A program made the translations under genes and the position numbers. Shown in pieces: positions 1-4,722 of a stretch of 8,746 bases of DNA. A model generated the notes under the pieces. It was not told the origin of the DNA, searched no databases, and saw only the letters and a program-made list of their open reading frames with translations. Each line of letters opens with the position of its first letter. Position 1 is the stretch's first letter. Source of the DNA: Candidatus Bathyarchaeota archaeon (GTDB lineage: Archaea; Thermoproteota; Bathyarchaeia; Bathyarchaeales; Bathycorpusculaceae); assembly GCA_018396615.1 (NCBI GenBank), contig JAGTQT010000015.1, positions 1 through 8,746 on the forward strand, read 5' to 3'.

Positions 1-162
1 ATAAAAGATTATGTATTTGTTATTTTAGTTTTATCGCCTATGGAAAACCAGCACTTGACAACTTACCTCCACCTATTTACCAGAGATTATTCTCTACATA
101 TTTCTGTCGCATGTGCAAACCGAGAATCTAAATGTCGCCACGAGTCAAGTGCCACCAAAAAG

Positions 163-180
163 TGCGGAGGGCGGGATTCG
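163..180 (-). other. tRNA 3'-end-like fragment, candidate attachment site
   Basis: Read on the minus strand, this is CGAATCCCGCCCTCCGCA. It matches the end of a tRNA gene: the second half of the T loop (CGAAT), the 3' side of the T stem (CCCGC), the 3' side of the acceptor stem (CCTCCGC) and an A discriminator base, then a T run (157-161). The partner strands are absent: upstream is GAGAGTG where GCGGGTT would be needed, and no GCGGAGG acceptor half, D arm or proper anticodon loop precedes it. The similarity stops inside the T loop. Many archaeal tyrosine integrases recombine at tRNA 3' ends, and a recombinase gene lies in this window, so an att scar is a reasonable but unproven reading. Confidence 0.45.
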
Positions 181-191
181 CACTCTCCGCA
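163..191 (-). terminator. 7-bp hairpin followed by T5 (minus strand)
   Basis: TGCGGAG (163-169) and CTCCGCA (185-191) are perfect 7-bp inverted arms around a 15-nt loop. On the minus strand the hairpin is followed after one base by TTTTT. It lies about 120 nt past the stop of the leftward VOC gene and could end that transcript. It overlaps the tRNA-like fragment, so the pairing may also be a by-product of that fragment. Confidence 0.35.
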
Positions 192-195
192 GCGT

Positions 196-228
196 GGAGA
201 AATCACCCGCAAATCTCTCCTTTTTTTT
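196..228 (+). terminator. Hairpin plus T8, terminator-like (plus strand)
   Basis: GGAGA (196-200) pairs with TCTCC (216-220), directly followed by eight T (221-228). Oligo-T tracts end archaeal transcripts. No rightward gene is identified upstream, so it may close a transcript entering from the left or an unrecognised small RNA. Confidence 0.3.
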
Positions 229-308
229 CTGTTTCTTAGCGGTTTACTCTCCCGTTAACAGCGACTAACAGAAAGTTTTATGCAAATAATTCATTTTAGC
301 GCAGACTT

Positions 309-665
309 CTATACCTTGGAATAGAGGCACATTTTGTTTCCGTTAGGATCCATAAACAAAGCATAGTAACCAAACTCTGCTTTCTCATCAATGGGTGTCT
401 TATCTTTCAATATTTTTCCTCCAAGCTCCACAATTAACTTAAGCTTTGCTTCAATATCCGTAGTATAGATTGATGGAATAATTGCTTTCTCCTCAGGGTT
501 CAATTCAGCGCTTATTCCTTTTCCAGATGGTGGCAGAAGATCCAGAATAAATGTCCCTGGCCGCTCTTCCACAACCCATCCAAAAACCTTTTGATAAAAA
601 TCTTTCGACTTTAATCTATCTCTTAAAGGAATTATCACATGACATATATATGCCTCGCCCGCCAT
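309..665 (-). CDS. VOC/glyoxalase-fold protein
   Basis: A 118-residue protein of the vicinal oxygen chelate (glyoxalase/bleomycin resistance/dioxygenase) superfamily, about the normal length for a single-module member. The N-terminal half has the usual opening around His9 (CHVIIPL), then the helix with FYQKVFGW (23-30). The second half has a strand-helix unit at 64-90 and the closing FMDPNGNKMCLYSK (104-117), the typical VOC ending DPdGN. His9 could be a metal ligand. The usual acidic ligand in the last strand is not obvious (Leu-Tyr-Ser here), so a metal-dependent activity cannot be assumed. Members include lyases, isomerases, dioxygenases and antibiotic-binding proteins, and the substrate is unknown. 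The ATG at 665 lies about 30 nt from a TATA box (694-701, minus), which suggests a leaderless transcript. Confidence 0.85.
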   Translation of the reverse strand: MAGEAYICHVIIPLRDRLKSKDFYQKVFGWVVEERPGTFILDLLPPSGKGISAELNPEEKAIIPSIYTTDIEAKLKLIVELGGKILKDKTPIDEKAEFGYYALFMDPNGNKMCLYSKV

Positions 666-693
666 GGCAAACCCTATATACCCAGATATTACC

Positions 694-701
694 TTTTAAA
701 G
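694..701 (-). promoter_or_regulatory. TATA box of the VOC gene
   Basis: Minus strand CTTTAAAA, centred about 32 nt upstream of the VOC start codon. A start site about 26 nt downstream would fall near 670, giving a leader of only a few nucleotides, as in many archaeal leaderless genes. Confidence 0.45.
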
Positions 702-731
702 TATTAATCTAACGCATATTCTGTTAGCGAT

Positions 732-750
732 GACTAAAAGAATATTAGTC
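732..750. promoter_or_regulatory. Palindrome in front of the small Cys protein, candidate operator
   Basis: GACTAA (732-737) and TTAGTC (745-750) form a perfect 6-bp inverted repeat around 7 A/T-rich bases. It covers the A/T-rich segment where a TATA box for the gene starting at 786 would sit, between two divergent genes. A dimeric repressor site is plausible. The regulator is unknown. Confidence 0.35.
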
Positions 751-785
751 TAAAACTTGTTAGAATTTGGCGATGGTGAAGTTTT

Positions 786-1004
786 ATGGTGAGGGAAAAG
801 AAACTAGATGACAAAACGGTTTATTTGTGTGGTGTATGTGGTCTTGGCTACCCGGATTGGGAAACTGCAAGGAAATGTGAAGAGTGGTGTAAGAAGACAG
901 GAGAAGTTGTTGGAAAAGGTCTAAAGAAAGGGTTCGGCGTGGTAAAAGCCTTCGGAAAAGGAGCCAAAGAGGCAGTTACAAAGAAAGAGAAAGAAGAGAA
1001 ATAA
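786..1004 (+). CDS. Small four-Cys zinc-binding protein with cationic Gly/Lys tail
   Basis: A 72-residue protein I cannot name. Residues 13-36 hold Cys15, Cys18, Cys31 and Cys35 in the pattern YLCGVCGLGY then CEEWC, which reads as a treble-clef or ribbon-like zinc site; similar CxxCGLxYxD...CExWC modules occur in small archaeal proteins. Residues 38-63 are rich in Gly, Lys, Val and Phe (for example GKGLKKGFGVVKAFGKGAK) and could form a cationic amphipathic helix; the last ten are mostly Lys and Glu. The ATG has a GGTGA ribosome binding site (775-779) six bases upstream. A palindrome lies further upstream. Binding to nucleic acid or membrane is possible. Function is unknown. Confidence 0.75.
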   Translation: MVREKKLDDKTVYLCGVCGLGYPDWETARKCEEWCKKTGEVVGKGLKKGFGVVKAFGKGAKEAVTKKEKEEK

Positions 1005-1061
1005 ACGCCAACATCTCTCAATTTAGGAATCTACGCTTTTTATCACTTTTGTCTAATCCTT

Positions 1062-1214
1062 CTACTCAACAACCCTGACCTTTTCGACTTTATCACACCA
1101 AGGAATGATAAGTCCGTGGCGGAGTTCCTCTAAAATATCTTGTTCAATTTCTTCAGCTCGTTTCCCAAAAGATTCTGAAACCAAAACCATCTCAATTATC
1201 ACTTTTTTGACCAT
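1062..1214 (-). CDS. Conserved-looking 50-residue small protein
   Basis: A short leftward gene of 50 residues, starting MVKKVIIEMVLVSESF and ending IPWCDKVEKVRVVE. Support comes from an AAGGAG ribosome binding site (1225-1230, minus) ten bases before the ATG and a sensible fold pattern: a beta strand (2-12), a helix rich in Glu and Ile (16-32), then a strand with a Pro-Trp-Cys motif (38-40) and a last strand. The beta-alpha-beta order suggests a small alpha/beta fold. I do not recognise the family with certainty. It ends 57 nt from the 3' end of the rightward gene before it, so the two converge. Confidence 0.65.
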   Translation of the reverse strand: MVKKVIIEMVLVSESFGKRAEEIEQDILEELRHGLIIPWCDKVEKVRVVE

Positions 1215-1439
1215 GCTTTTTACTCTCCTTAGGAAGCATTCTCCGATGTGGACCTATTAATCTCTTATCCAAAATTCAGATTCCAAATCAAAATCCGAAA
1301 ACATCGTCTGCGCAATACGTTCTCAACTCAAATTTTCGCTTTCCACCTGCAATGCTCACAATTGTCTTCGTTAATCAAAATAACTTCAAGTTGAATTTTA
1401 AATTCGAGCGCTTAGTGGATTCGGGTAAGGCTCTGACTT
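1215..1439. other. A/T-rich intergenic spacer
   Basis: I find no supported gene. It carries the ribosome binding site of the 50-residue gene (1225-1230) and, further back, an AGATTAATAG-like A/T stretch (minus, near 1256-1265) that might be its promoter. A near-palindromic GAATTTTAAATTC at 1393-1405 lies just past the stop of the leftward gene ending at 1440 and might mark the end of that transcript. Confidence 0.4.
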
Positions 1440-1796
1440 TCATTCTTGCATTTTCATGAGAGCATCTTCTATTTCTTTGCGCAATTTTTGGTCCATTACA
1501 TGTTTTAGAGCCTCTAGTAACATGGGCTCTATTGGTGCTTCATCCTCGTCCGTAACGTACATCCATAATTTTCCATTCTTATACCAGTTTAACAGCACAC
1601 GCACATAAGCTTCGAAGCCCTCAGCCTTTCCAGCAATATCCATCCAGCTCAGAACCGACATCACAGACTTCTCGTGCAAGACAAGCTGCAGAAACTTCTC
1701 CAGGGGCTCTGCTGGACGAAATCGCTCTTTACTGCACAGTTCTTTGTAAGCGTGCCAGACTGCAGCGTCAACCCAAACGCCGATCTGCTTCTTCAA
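1440..1796 (-). CDS. Ribbon-helix-helix-like small protein
   Basis: A 118-residue protein. The first 42 residues fit a ribbon-helix-helix pattern: a strand (KQIGVWVD), a helix (AVWHAYKELCSKE), a turn, and a second helix (PAEPLEKFLQLVL). The remainder is helical, with aromatic residues at 66-80 (YVRVLLNWYKNGKLWMY) and an acidic stretch (82-90). Such proteins are common DNA-binding regulators in archaeal plasmids and viruses, so DNA binding is a fair inference. The start is a TTG with a GGCGGT element eight bases before it; a stop codon lies seven codons upstream in frame, so no longer start is possible. It follows the coiled-coil gene by 74 nt and is probably co-transcribed with it. Start choice is less sure than the gene itself. 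Confidence 0.65.
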   Translation of the reverse strand: MKKQIGVWVDAAVWHAYKELCSKERFRPAEPLEKFLQLVLHEKSVMSVLSWMDIAGKAEGFEAYVRVLLNWYKNGKLWMYVTDEDEAPIEPMLLEALKHVMDQKLRKEIEDALMKMQE

Positions 1797-1870
1797 GAGT
1801 GTTACCGCCGAACATTACTTTCAACGTTACAGGTAGAACGGGAGGGGGTCGTTTACAGATAGAGAGGTAC

Positions 1871-2548
1871 TCAGTAGCAAACAAACTTCCGTCTGCCTTC
1901 ATCTCGCTGGAAGTCTTCTAAGAACTTCAGCTCTCTGATATCTGTTGGAACAGGCATGCATGTCCAGTTTTCGCTTTCGCCCTCGAATTGTTGAAGGCTG
2001 AGCTTCTCCAGCTCCATCAAAAGAAGGTTATGCTTACTCTGCGCCTTATGATAGGCTTCGCATGCTTGCTTAAGCTTCTCACACAAGTCTTTCATCCTGC
2101 AAAGCTGCAGATACGCTTCCTTGTTCAACGTCTTGAGCTGGTGGCGCATAAACGGAAGCTTCACGCCTTCCGCTTTCCTCAGCCTGAGCTCCCAGAGAAA
2201 TACGGCTCTTTCACGCCTCACCCACTTGGCAACTTGCTTTCGCCACTCACACTCAGCCTCAAACTGTTCTATGAGGTCTTCTGTTTTCGCGGTTAGCGTC
2301 TTCGAAATCCCATACTTCAGGCGCAACTGCTCAGGATCAACATCGCGCCTTAGCTGGCTTACGGCGTCTTTGCACTCGGCTATCATCTGCTTCAGCTCGT
2401 CAAGTTGCTCGTCCAAGTCTTGGACGCGCATCTGCAGTTCGTATCCCTTCAAGCTTGGCAACTGCAGCCGTATGGTGAAGTGCCTCTCTTTGTAGACCCT
2501 GTCGCGTTCGACTCCGCCTCTCATATACGCTTTCAATGCAGACTCCAC
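1871..2548 (-). CDS. Coiled-coil protein of the element (unknown function)
   Basis: A 225-residue hydrophilic, mostly helical protein. A short beta-like segment (HFTIRLQLPSLKGYELQMRV, 23-42) is followed by heptad-rich helices at 43-70, 84-125 and 133-190, rich in Leu, Lys, Glu and Gln, as in coiled coils. The tail (195-225) holds WTCMPVP and ends in FVCY. I chose the GTG at 2548 because GGAGGTGA lies seven bases upstream. The frame is open 40 codons further, but that part overlaps the preceding gene in another frame and looks like its shadow. The preceding stop TAG overlaps this ribosome binding site, so the two genes are one operon. A structural or DNA-handling role in a mobile element is possible. 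No named family is recognised. Confidence 0.7.
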   Translation of the reverse strand: MESALKAYMRGGVERDRVYKERHFTIRLQLPSLKGYELQMRVQDLDEQLDELKQMIAECKDAVSQLRRDVDPEQLRLKYGISKTLTAKTEDLIEQFEAECEWRKQVAKWVRRERAVFLWELRLRKAEGVKLPFMRHQLKTLNKEAYLQLCRMKDLCEKLKQACEAYHKAQSKHNLLLMELEKLSLQQFEGESENWTCMPVPTDIRELKFLEDFQRDEGRRKFVCY

Positions 2549-2554
2549 GCAGCT

Positions 2555-2562
2555 TTCACCTC
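2555..2562 (-). promoter_or_regulatory. Strong ribosome binding site GGAGGTGA deciding a GTG start
   Basis: On the minus strand GGAGGTGA sits directly after the TAG of the upstream gene and seven bases before the GTG at 2548. It is the reason for preferring this start over the longer open frame. Confidence 0.7.
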
Positions 2563-3015
2563 CTATTCCTTCAGTTTTCTCTCTTCGTCTTCGGGGCTGA
2601 TGAGCGAACGGTAGTAGACTGCTTTGAGAAACGCAAGATGACCCCCCTCGTTCACCATGACTTCCCAATGTATAGGCGCGACCAGATACGCAAAATTATT
2701 GTCATCCAACATCATTATGATGTCGTGACAGAGCGGAAGAAGACGCCTACGCTTCTTCCCAAGCAACTCTTTGTTCTGCTTCAGCTTTAGATCCAGCTTG
2801 AACAGCGCCTTAAGCAACTCGTACATGTTTTCTCTGTTGAAAATCTCTGCTTGCTGGTCTTCTGGCAGTTTTTGAGCAAGCAAAGCCAGGTCTTTCAAAG
2901 CCTGCACTGCGTATTTCTTGATGCGGTAGTTATAGACGTTCTGAACCTGCGAGCTGTACCCGTTCTTCCGTTCGCTCAAAACATACTTCCTCATCGCATT
3001 CCCTAACATCGCCAT
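2563..3015 (-). CDS. Helical protein of unknown function, first gene of leftward block
   Basis: A 150-residue protein without recognised domains. Residues 22-60 form a basic-to-amphipathic helix pair (YRIKKYAVQALKDLALLAQKL), 64-92 another Lys/Leu-rich pair ending in KKRRR, and 96-140 a more hydrophobic segment (LCHDIIMMLDDNNFAYLVAPIHW). It may be a nucleic-acid-binding or replication-related protein of the element, but nothing proves it. A TATA box (3049-3056, minus) predicts transcription starting near 3026. I therefore favour the ATG at 3015, about 11 nt downstream, over the in-frame TTG at 3027; an ATG at 3009 is also possible. The stop overlaps the ribosome binding site of the next gene. 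Confidence 0.7.
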   Translation of the reverse strand: MAMLGNAMRKYVLSERKNGYSSQVQNVYNYRIKKYAVQALKDLALLAQKLPEDQQAEIFNRENMYELLKALFKLDLKLKQNKELLGKKRRRLLPLCHDIIMMLDDNNFAYLVAPIHWEVMVNEGGHLAFLKAVYYRSLISPEDEERKLKE

Positions 3016-3048
3016 CACACTTAACAATTTCTGTTTATTAAACGCCTA

Positions 3049-3056
3049 ATTATATA
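3049..3056 (-). promoter_or_regulatory. TATA box of leftward block
   Basis: Minus strand TATATAAT. A start site about 26 nt downstream falls near 3026, just before the first gene of the leftward operon, giving a very short leader. Confidence 0.5.
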
Positions 3057-3065
3057 CAAAAATGG

Positions 3066-3073
3066 TTATATAA
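3066..3073 (+). promoter_or_regulatory. TATA box of rightward block
   Basis: TTATATAA on the plus strand. The predicted start near 3096 leaves a leader of about 30 nt that contains the AAGGA ribosome binding site before the ATG at 3127. The box is itself palindromic, so it could also serve the leftward side. Confidence 0.5.
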
Positions 3074-3126
3074 GCTTTTCCATAATCATCCACCAATGAC
3101 AAACCGCACCCAACGGCGAAGGACAG

Positions 3127-3372
3127 ATGAGCGAATTTAGAATCGAAAAAAGAAAGGTCACAACCCTCAGAAAGAAGACAAACGGCAAAACCTACAAGCA
3201 ATACCTTCTGACGATACCGAAGAAATTTGCTGAACAGCACAAGCTCGACTCGGTTTACTGCGTCGCCAACAGCATCTGGATAGGCGTCCCAGACCAAGAG
3301 ACACTCATGTTGATTCTGAAGCATATTCCGCAAATCGAGCAGCTTCTCAAAAGAGGGGACAACCAACCATGA
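3127..3372 (+). CDS. AbrB/SpoVT-like DNA-binding protein
   Basis: An 81-residue protein. The core KQYLLTIPKKFAEQHKLDSV (24-43) fits the swapped-hairpin AbrB/SpoVT pattern (a strand, then IPKxfaexlgL), followed by a second strand pair (VYCVANSIWIGVP, 43-55) and a C-terminal helix (56-76). The basic N-terminus (EKRKVTTLRKKTNGK) could touch DNA. In archaea such proteins are transcription regulators or antitoxins. No toxin-like partner is seen, so a regulator of the element is more likely. It is the first gene of the rightward block, facing the leftward block across a shared promoter region, a usual place for an element's control protein. AAGGA lies upstream of the ATG, and the stop overlaps the next start (ATGA). 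Confidence 0.75.
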   Translation: MSEFRIEKRKVTTLRKKTNGKTYKQYLLTIPKKFAEQHKLDSVYCVANSIWIGVPDQETLMLILKHIPQIEQLLKRGDNQP

Positions 3373-3572
3373 CGCAAGACTCCAAACCTCAAACAAGAAG
3401 CCATTTGTTGCCTCCAATAAAGCTGTATCAGCACGTTTTCTGCCGAAACTGCGATCTGCAATGCAACCCAACAGAAAAACGCTTCCAAAACTGCATCCTA
3501 ACACTAATCGCAGACGAACTCGCCAGAACCCGCCAACTCACACAACAAAGAACCCAACATCAAAGCTGGTGA
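3369..3572 (+). CDS. Small Cys-rich protein (possible zinc site)
   Basis: A 67-residue protein whose ATG overlaps the preceding stop (ATGA) and which has a GAGGGG ribosome-binding-like element (3353-3358) upstream. Cys25, Cys28, Cys32 and Cys42 (VFCRNCDLQC then NC) may bind zinc. The rest is polar with a helix at 43-58 (ILTLIADELARTRQLT). No family is recognised. After its TGA the same frame stays open for another 46 codons, so the gene could have been longer once. Coupling to the AbrB-like gene is the best support for it being real. Confidence 0.55.
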   Translation: MTQDSKPQTRSHLLPPIKLYQHVFCRNCDLQCNPTEKRFQNCILTLIADELARTRQLTQQRTQHQSW

Positions 3573-3734
3573 ACACTGTTATGGTATCAACTGCGTCTGC
3601 TATTGGCTCGTGTGACACATCGTGTTTCGAGCCTGATGGCGGCTTCTTTAGGCGAAAAAGCCACGCAATACGCCCAGTTCAGCCTCGCAGAAATGTGTCA
3701 CATCCACCCATAGAAGCCGAAGGAGTTGCCTACT
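3573..3734 (+). other. Interval with open frame behind a TGA; no firm gene
   Basis: The frame of the Cys-rich gene stays open from its TGA (3570-3572) to a TAG at 3711-3713. Translated, it gives TLLWYQLRLLLARV, then MAASLGEKATQYAQFSLA, ending EMCHIHP. It might be a short gene from TTG 3603 or ATG 3636, or the detached end of a broken longer gene. No ribosome binding site supports either start. The ribosome binding site of the next gene (AGGAG, 3721-3725) also lies here. Confidence 0.3.
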
Positions 3735-4244
3735 ATGCATAGGACTGTGTATTTTTGGCGTGGTTTGTATCCTTTGCTGAGGCGTTTTTGCAGGGAGAAG
3801 AATGTTTCGTTTAACAAGGTTGTTAACTGTGCTGTTGAGGCGTTTTTGGGTAGGGCTGATGTTGAGGAGTTGAGGCTTAGGGCTGAGCTTGAGGCTTTGC
3901 TGCGCGAAGAAGCTGGGCTGAGGCGTGTTTCGAATGCGATGTTGAGAAGCGGCAGCTACTTGCCAAGCTATGTGCAGCGTGTCTTGCGTGAGCCGGGTCG
4001 AAGCCTTTCGCATTTGCAGGATCCGCAGCGACCCTTGAAAGTGTTAAACCCGAAAGAAGAGCGTGTTTTCCGAAAGATTGCAGCCAGACGGGAGCAGATT
4101 GCCCAGGAGATAGCTGAGGTTCAGGAGCAGCTTCTGCGTGGTGTTAAGCCTTTTCGCCTTAAGCCTGACTTGCACAGGCGCTCATGGTCACGTGCACGTG
4201 CAAAAACCAAAGCTGAAGGAGGTGAAAAAGAGGATGCCTGTTAA
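3735..4244 (+). CDS. Ribbon-helix-helix protein with coiled-coil tail
   Basis: A 169-residue protein. Residues 1-38 fit a ribbon-helix-helix DNA-binding domain: a strand (RTVYFWRG), a helix (LYPLLRRFCREKN), SFN at the turn, and a second helix (KVVNCAVEAFLG). Residues 41-65 and 106-135 are charged heptad-like helices (for example EELRLRAELEALLREEAGL), and the tail is very basic (RRSWSRARAKTKAE). A dimeric DNA-binding protein, either regulator or partition-like, is likely; the target is unknown. The ATG at 3735 is preferred over the TTG at 3726 because AGGAG (3721-3725) is nine bases before the ATG but touches the TTG. Its 3' end overlaps the next gene by 11 nt. Confidence 0.75.
   Translation: MHRTVYFWRGLYPLLRRFCREKNVSFNKVVNCAVEAFLGRADVEELRLRAELEALLREEAGLRRVSNAMLRSGSYLPSYVQRVLREPGRSLSHLQDPQRPLKVLNPKEERVFRKIAARREQIAQEIAEVQEQLLRGVKPFRLKPDLHRRSWSRARAKTKAEGGEKEDAC
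4218..4225 (+). promoter_or_regulatory. Ribosome binding site GGAGGTGA deciding the OB-like gene start
   Basis: GGAGGTGA lies eight bases before the ATG at 4234, inside the end of the preceding gene. It rules out the longer in-frame reading that would begin at 4138. Confidence 0.75.
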
Positions 4245-4593
4245 GAGGTTGGGTCGACCGCCGTTTCTAAGCGTTAACGAGGTTGAGGATGGCGATGTCT
4301 TCTTGATTGTTGAGCCGCCGTATCTTGTGGATGCGGAGCACAGCAAATGGGGCAAAGAACGCTACCGCATAGTTGTCAAGAAGCCTGAAGACAGAGAATT
4401 CGGTTTGAGAACGTGGACGCTGAACACTTCAACGTCGAATCGGCTTTTAGACGCTTTCGGCGAAGATGACAGGCTCTGGGTAGGCAAGAAAATCCGCGTA
4501 CGAAAGCATATGGAATTCGTTCTCGGAAAGCAGAAGCTTGTGCTGTACGGCGAGGCATACGTCGACCCTCAGAAGCCCTTAGAGGTTGAGTAG
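4234..4593 (+). CDS. Phage-type OB-fold-like protein, possible ssDNA binding
   Basis: A 119-residue beta-rich protein. The start has the strongest ribosome binding site in the window. After a short basic N-terminus come DGDVFLIVEPPYLV (20-33), a strand with a Trp-Gly-Lys turn, and then TWTLNTSTSNRLLDAFGEDD followed by LWVGKKIRVRK. This last pattern (LN.t..n.L...fG.d...W.GK.i.l) is shared by small phage and plasmid proteins of an OB-like fold that sit among recombination or replication genes. Single-stranded DNA binding is the likely role, by resemblance only. It overlaps the previous gene by 11 nt and ends three bases before the zinc ribbon gene, so these are translated together. Confidence 0.7.
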   Translation: MPVKRLGRPPFLSVNEVEDGDVFLIVEPPYLVDAEHSKWGKERYRIVVKKPEDREFGLRTWTLNTSTSNRLLDAFGEDDRLWVGKKIRVRKHMEFVLGKQKLVLYGEAYVDPQKPLEVE

Positions 4594-4596
4594 TAA

Positions 4597-4713
4597 ATGG
4601 CTGGGTTCAAGACCAGAAGCTGGCGATGTCCAAGCTGCGGACACGTCAACCAATCTTCCAATTTTTTCTTTTGTAAGAAATGCGGTTTCCGAAATATTGC
4701 CACTTACGGTTAG
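4597..4713 (+). CDS. 38-residue zinc ribbon protein
   Basis: A very short gene. Cys11, Cys14, Cys26 and Cys29 form two knuckles, CPSCGH and CKKCGF, the standard four-Cys zinc ribbon, with almost nothing outside it. A GAGGTTG ribosome-binding-like stretch (4582-4588) lies eight bases before the ATG; it begins three bases after the preceding stop and ends nine bases before the recombinase. Stand-alone mini zinc ribbons occur in archaeal mobile elements and often help a neighbouring protein bind nucleic acid. Its ribbon resembles the one at the front of the recombinase next door, so they may share a partner or origin. Confidence 0.75.
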   Translation: MAGFKTRSWRCPSCGHVNQSSNFFFCKKCGFRNIATYG

Positions 4714-4722
4714 GATAAAATA

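Larger units (their letters stand above)
1..308. other. Gene-free left region with tRNA-like fragment and hairpins
   Basis: I see no convincing protein gene here. A 72-codon frame on the plus strand (40-258) runs through the tRNA-like fragment and the hairpins and has no recognisable domain, so I do not call it. The stretch holds a 9-bp inverted repeat (GCACTTGAC at 51-59, GTCAAGTGC at 144-152), a tRNA 3'-end-like fragment (163-180), a 7-bp hairpin (163-191) and a second hairpin followed by eight T (196-228). This is the sort of debris expected at the edge of an integrated element, but that reading is inference. Confidence 0.5.

Noticed and set aside
150..230. Complete tRNA gene on the minus strand, with a 5-bp/7-nt stem-loop (TCTCC, ACGCTGC, GGAGA) that could read as a GCT anticodon arm
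   Set aside because: The base before the would-be anticodon is C, not the invariant U; there is no D arm, the T stem does not pair, and no 5' acceptor half exists. Only the 3' end is tRNA-like.
40..258. 72-codon plus-strand frame
   Set aside because: It runs across hairpins and the tRNA-like fragment, has no ribosome binding site or domain and a composition unlike the real genes.
265..727. 8-bp inverted repeat (CTAACAGA and TCTGTTAG) flanking the VOC gene
   Set aside because: Short, and similarity does not continue past eight bases; likely chance. No transposase is associated.
2549..2668. 40-residue N-terminal extension of the coiled-coil protein
   Set aside because: It overlaps the upstream gene in another frame, whereas GGAGGTGA is correctly placed for the GTG at 2548.
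3046..3504. 152-codon minus-strand frame opposite the AbrB-like and Cys-rich genes
   Set aside because: It is antisense to two well-supported genes, ends in the shared promoter region and its hydrophobic, Cys-rich sequence is typical of a shadow frame.
3461..3742. 93-codon plus-strand frame
   Set aside because: It overlaps the Cys-rich gene in another frame and crosses the next ribosome binding site; the translation is Pro/Arg/Thr-rich without any fold pattern.
3648..4013. 121-codon minus-strand frame opposite the ribbon-helix-helix gene
   Set aside because: Antisense to a gene with a good ribosome binding site and a recognisable fold; Gln/Pro/Ser-rich sequence typical of a shadow.
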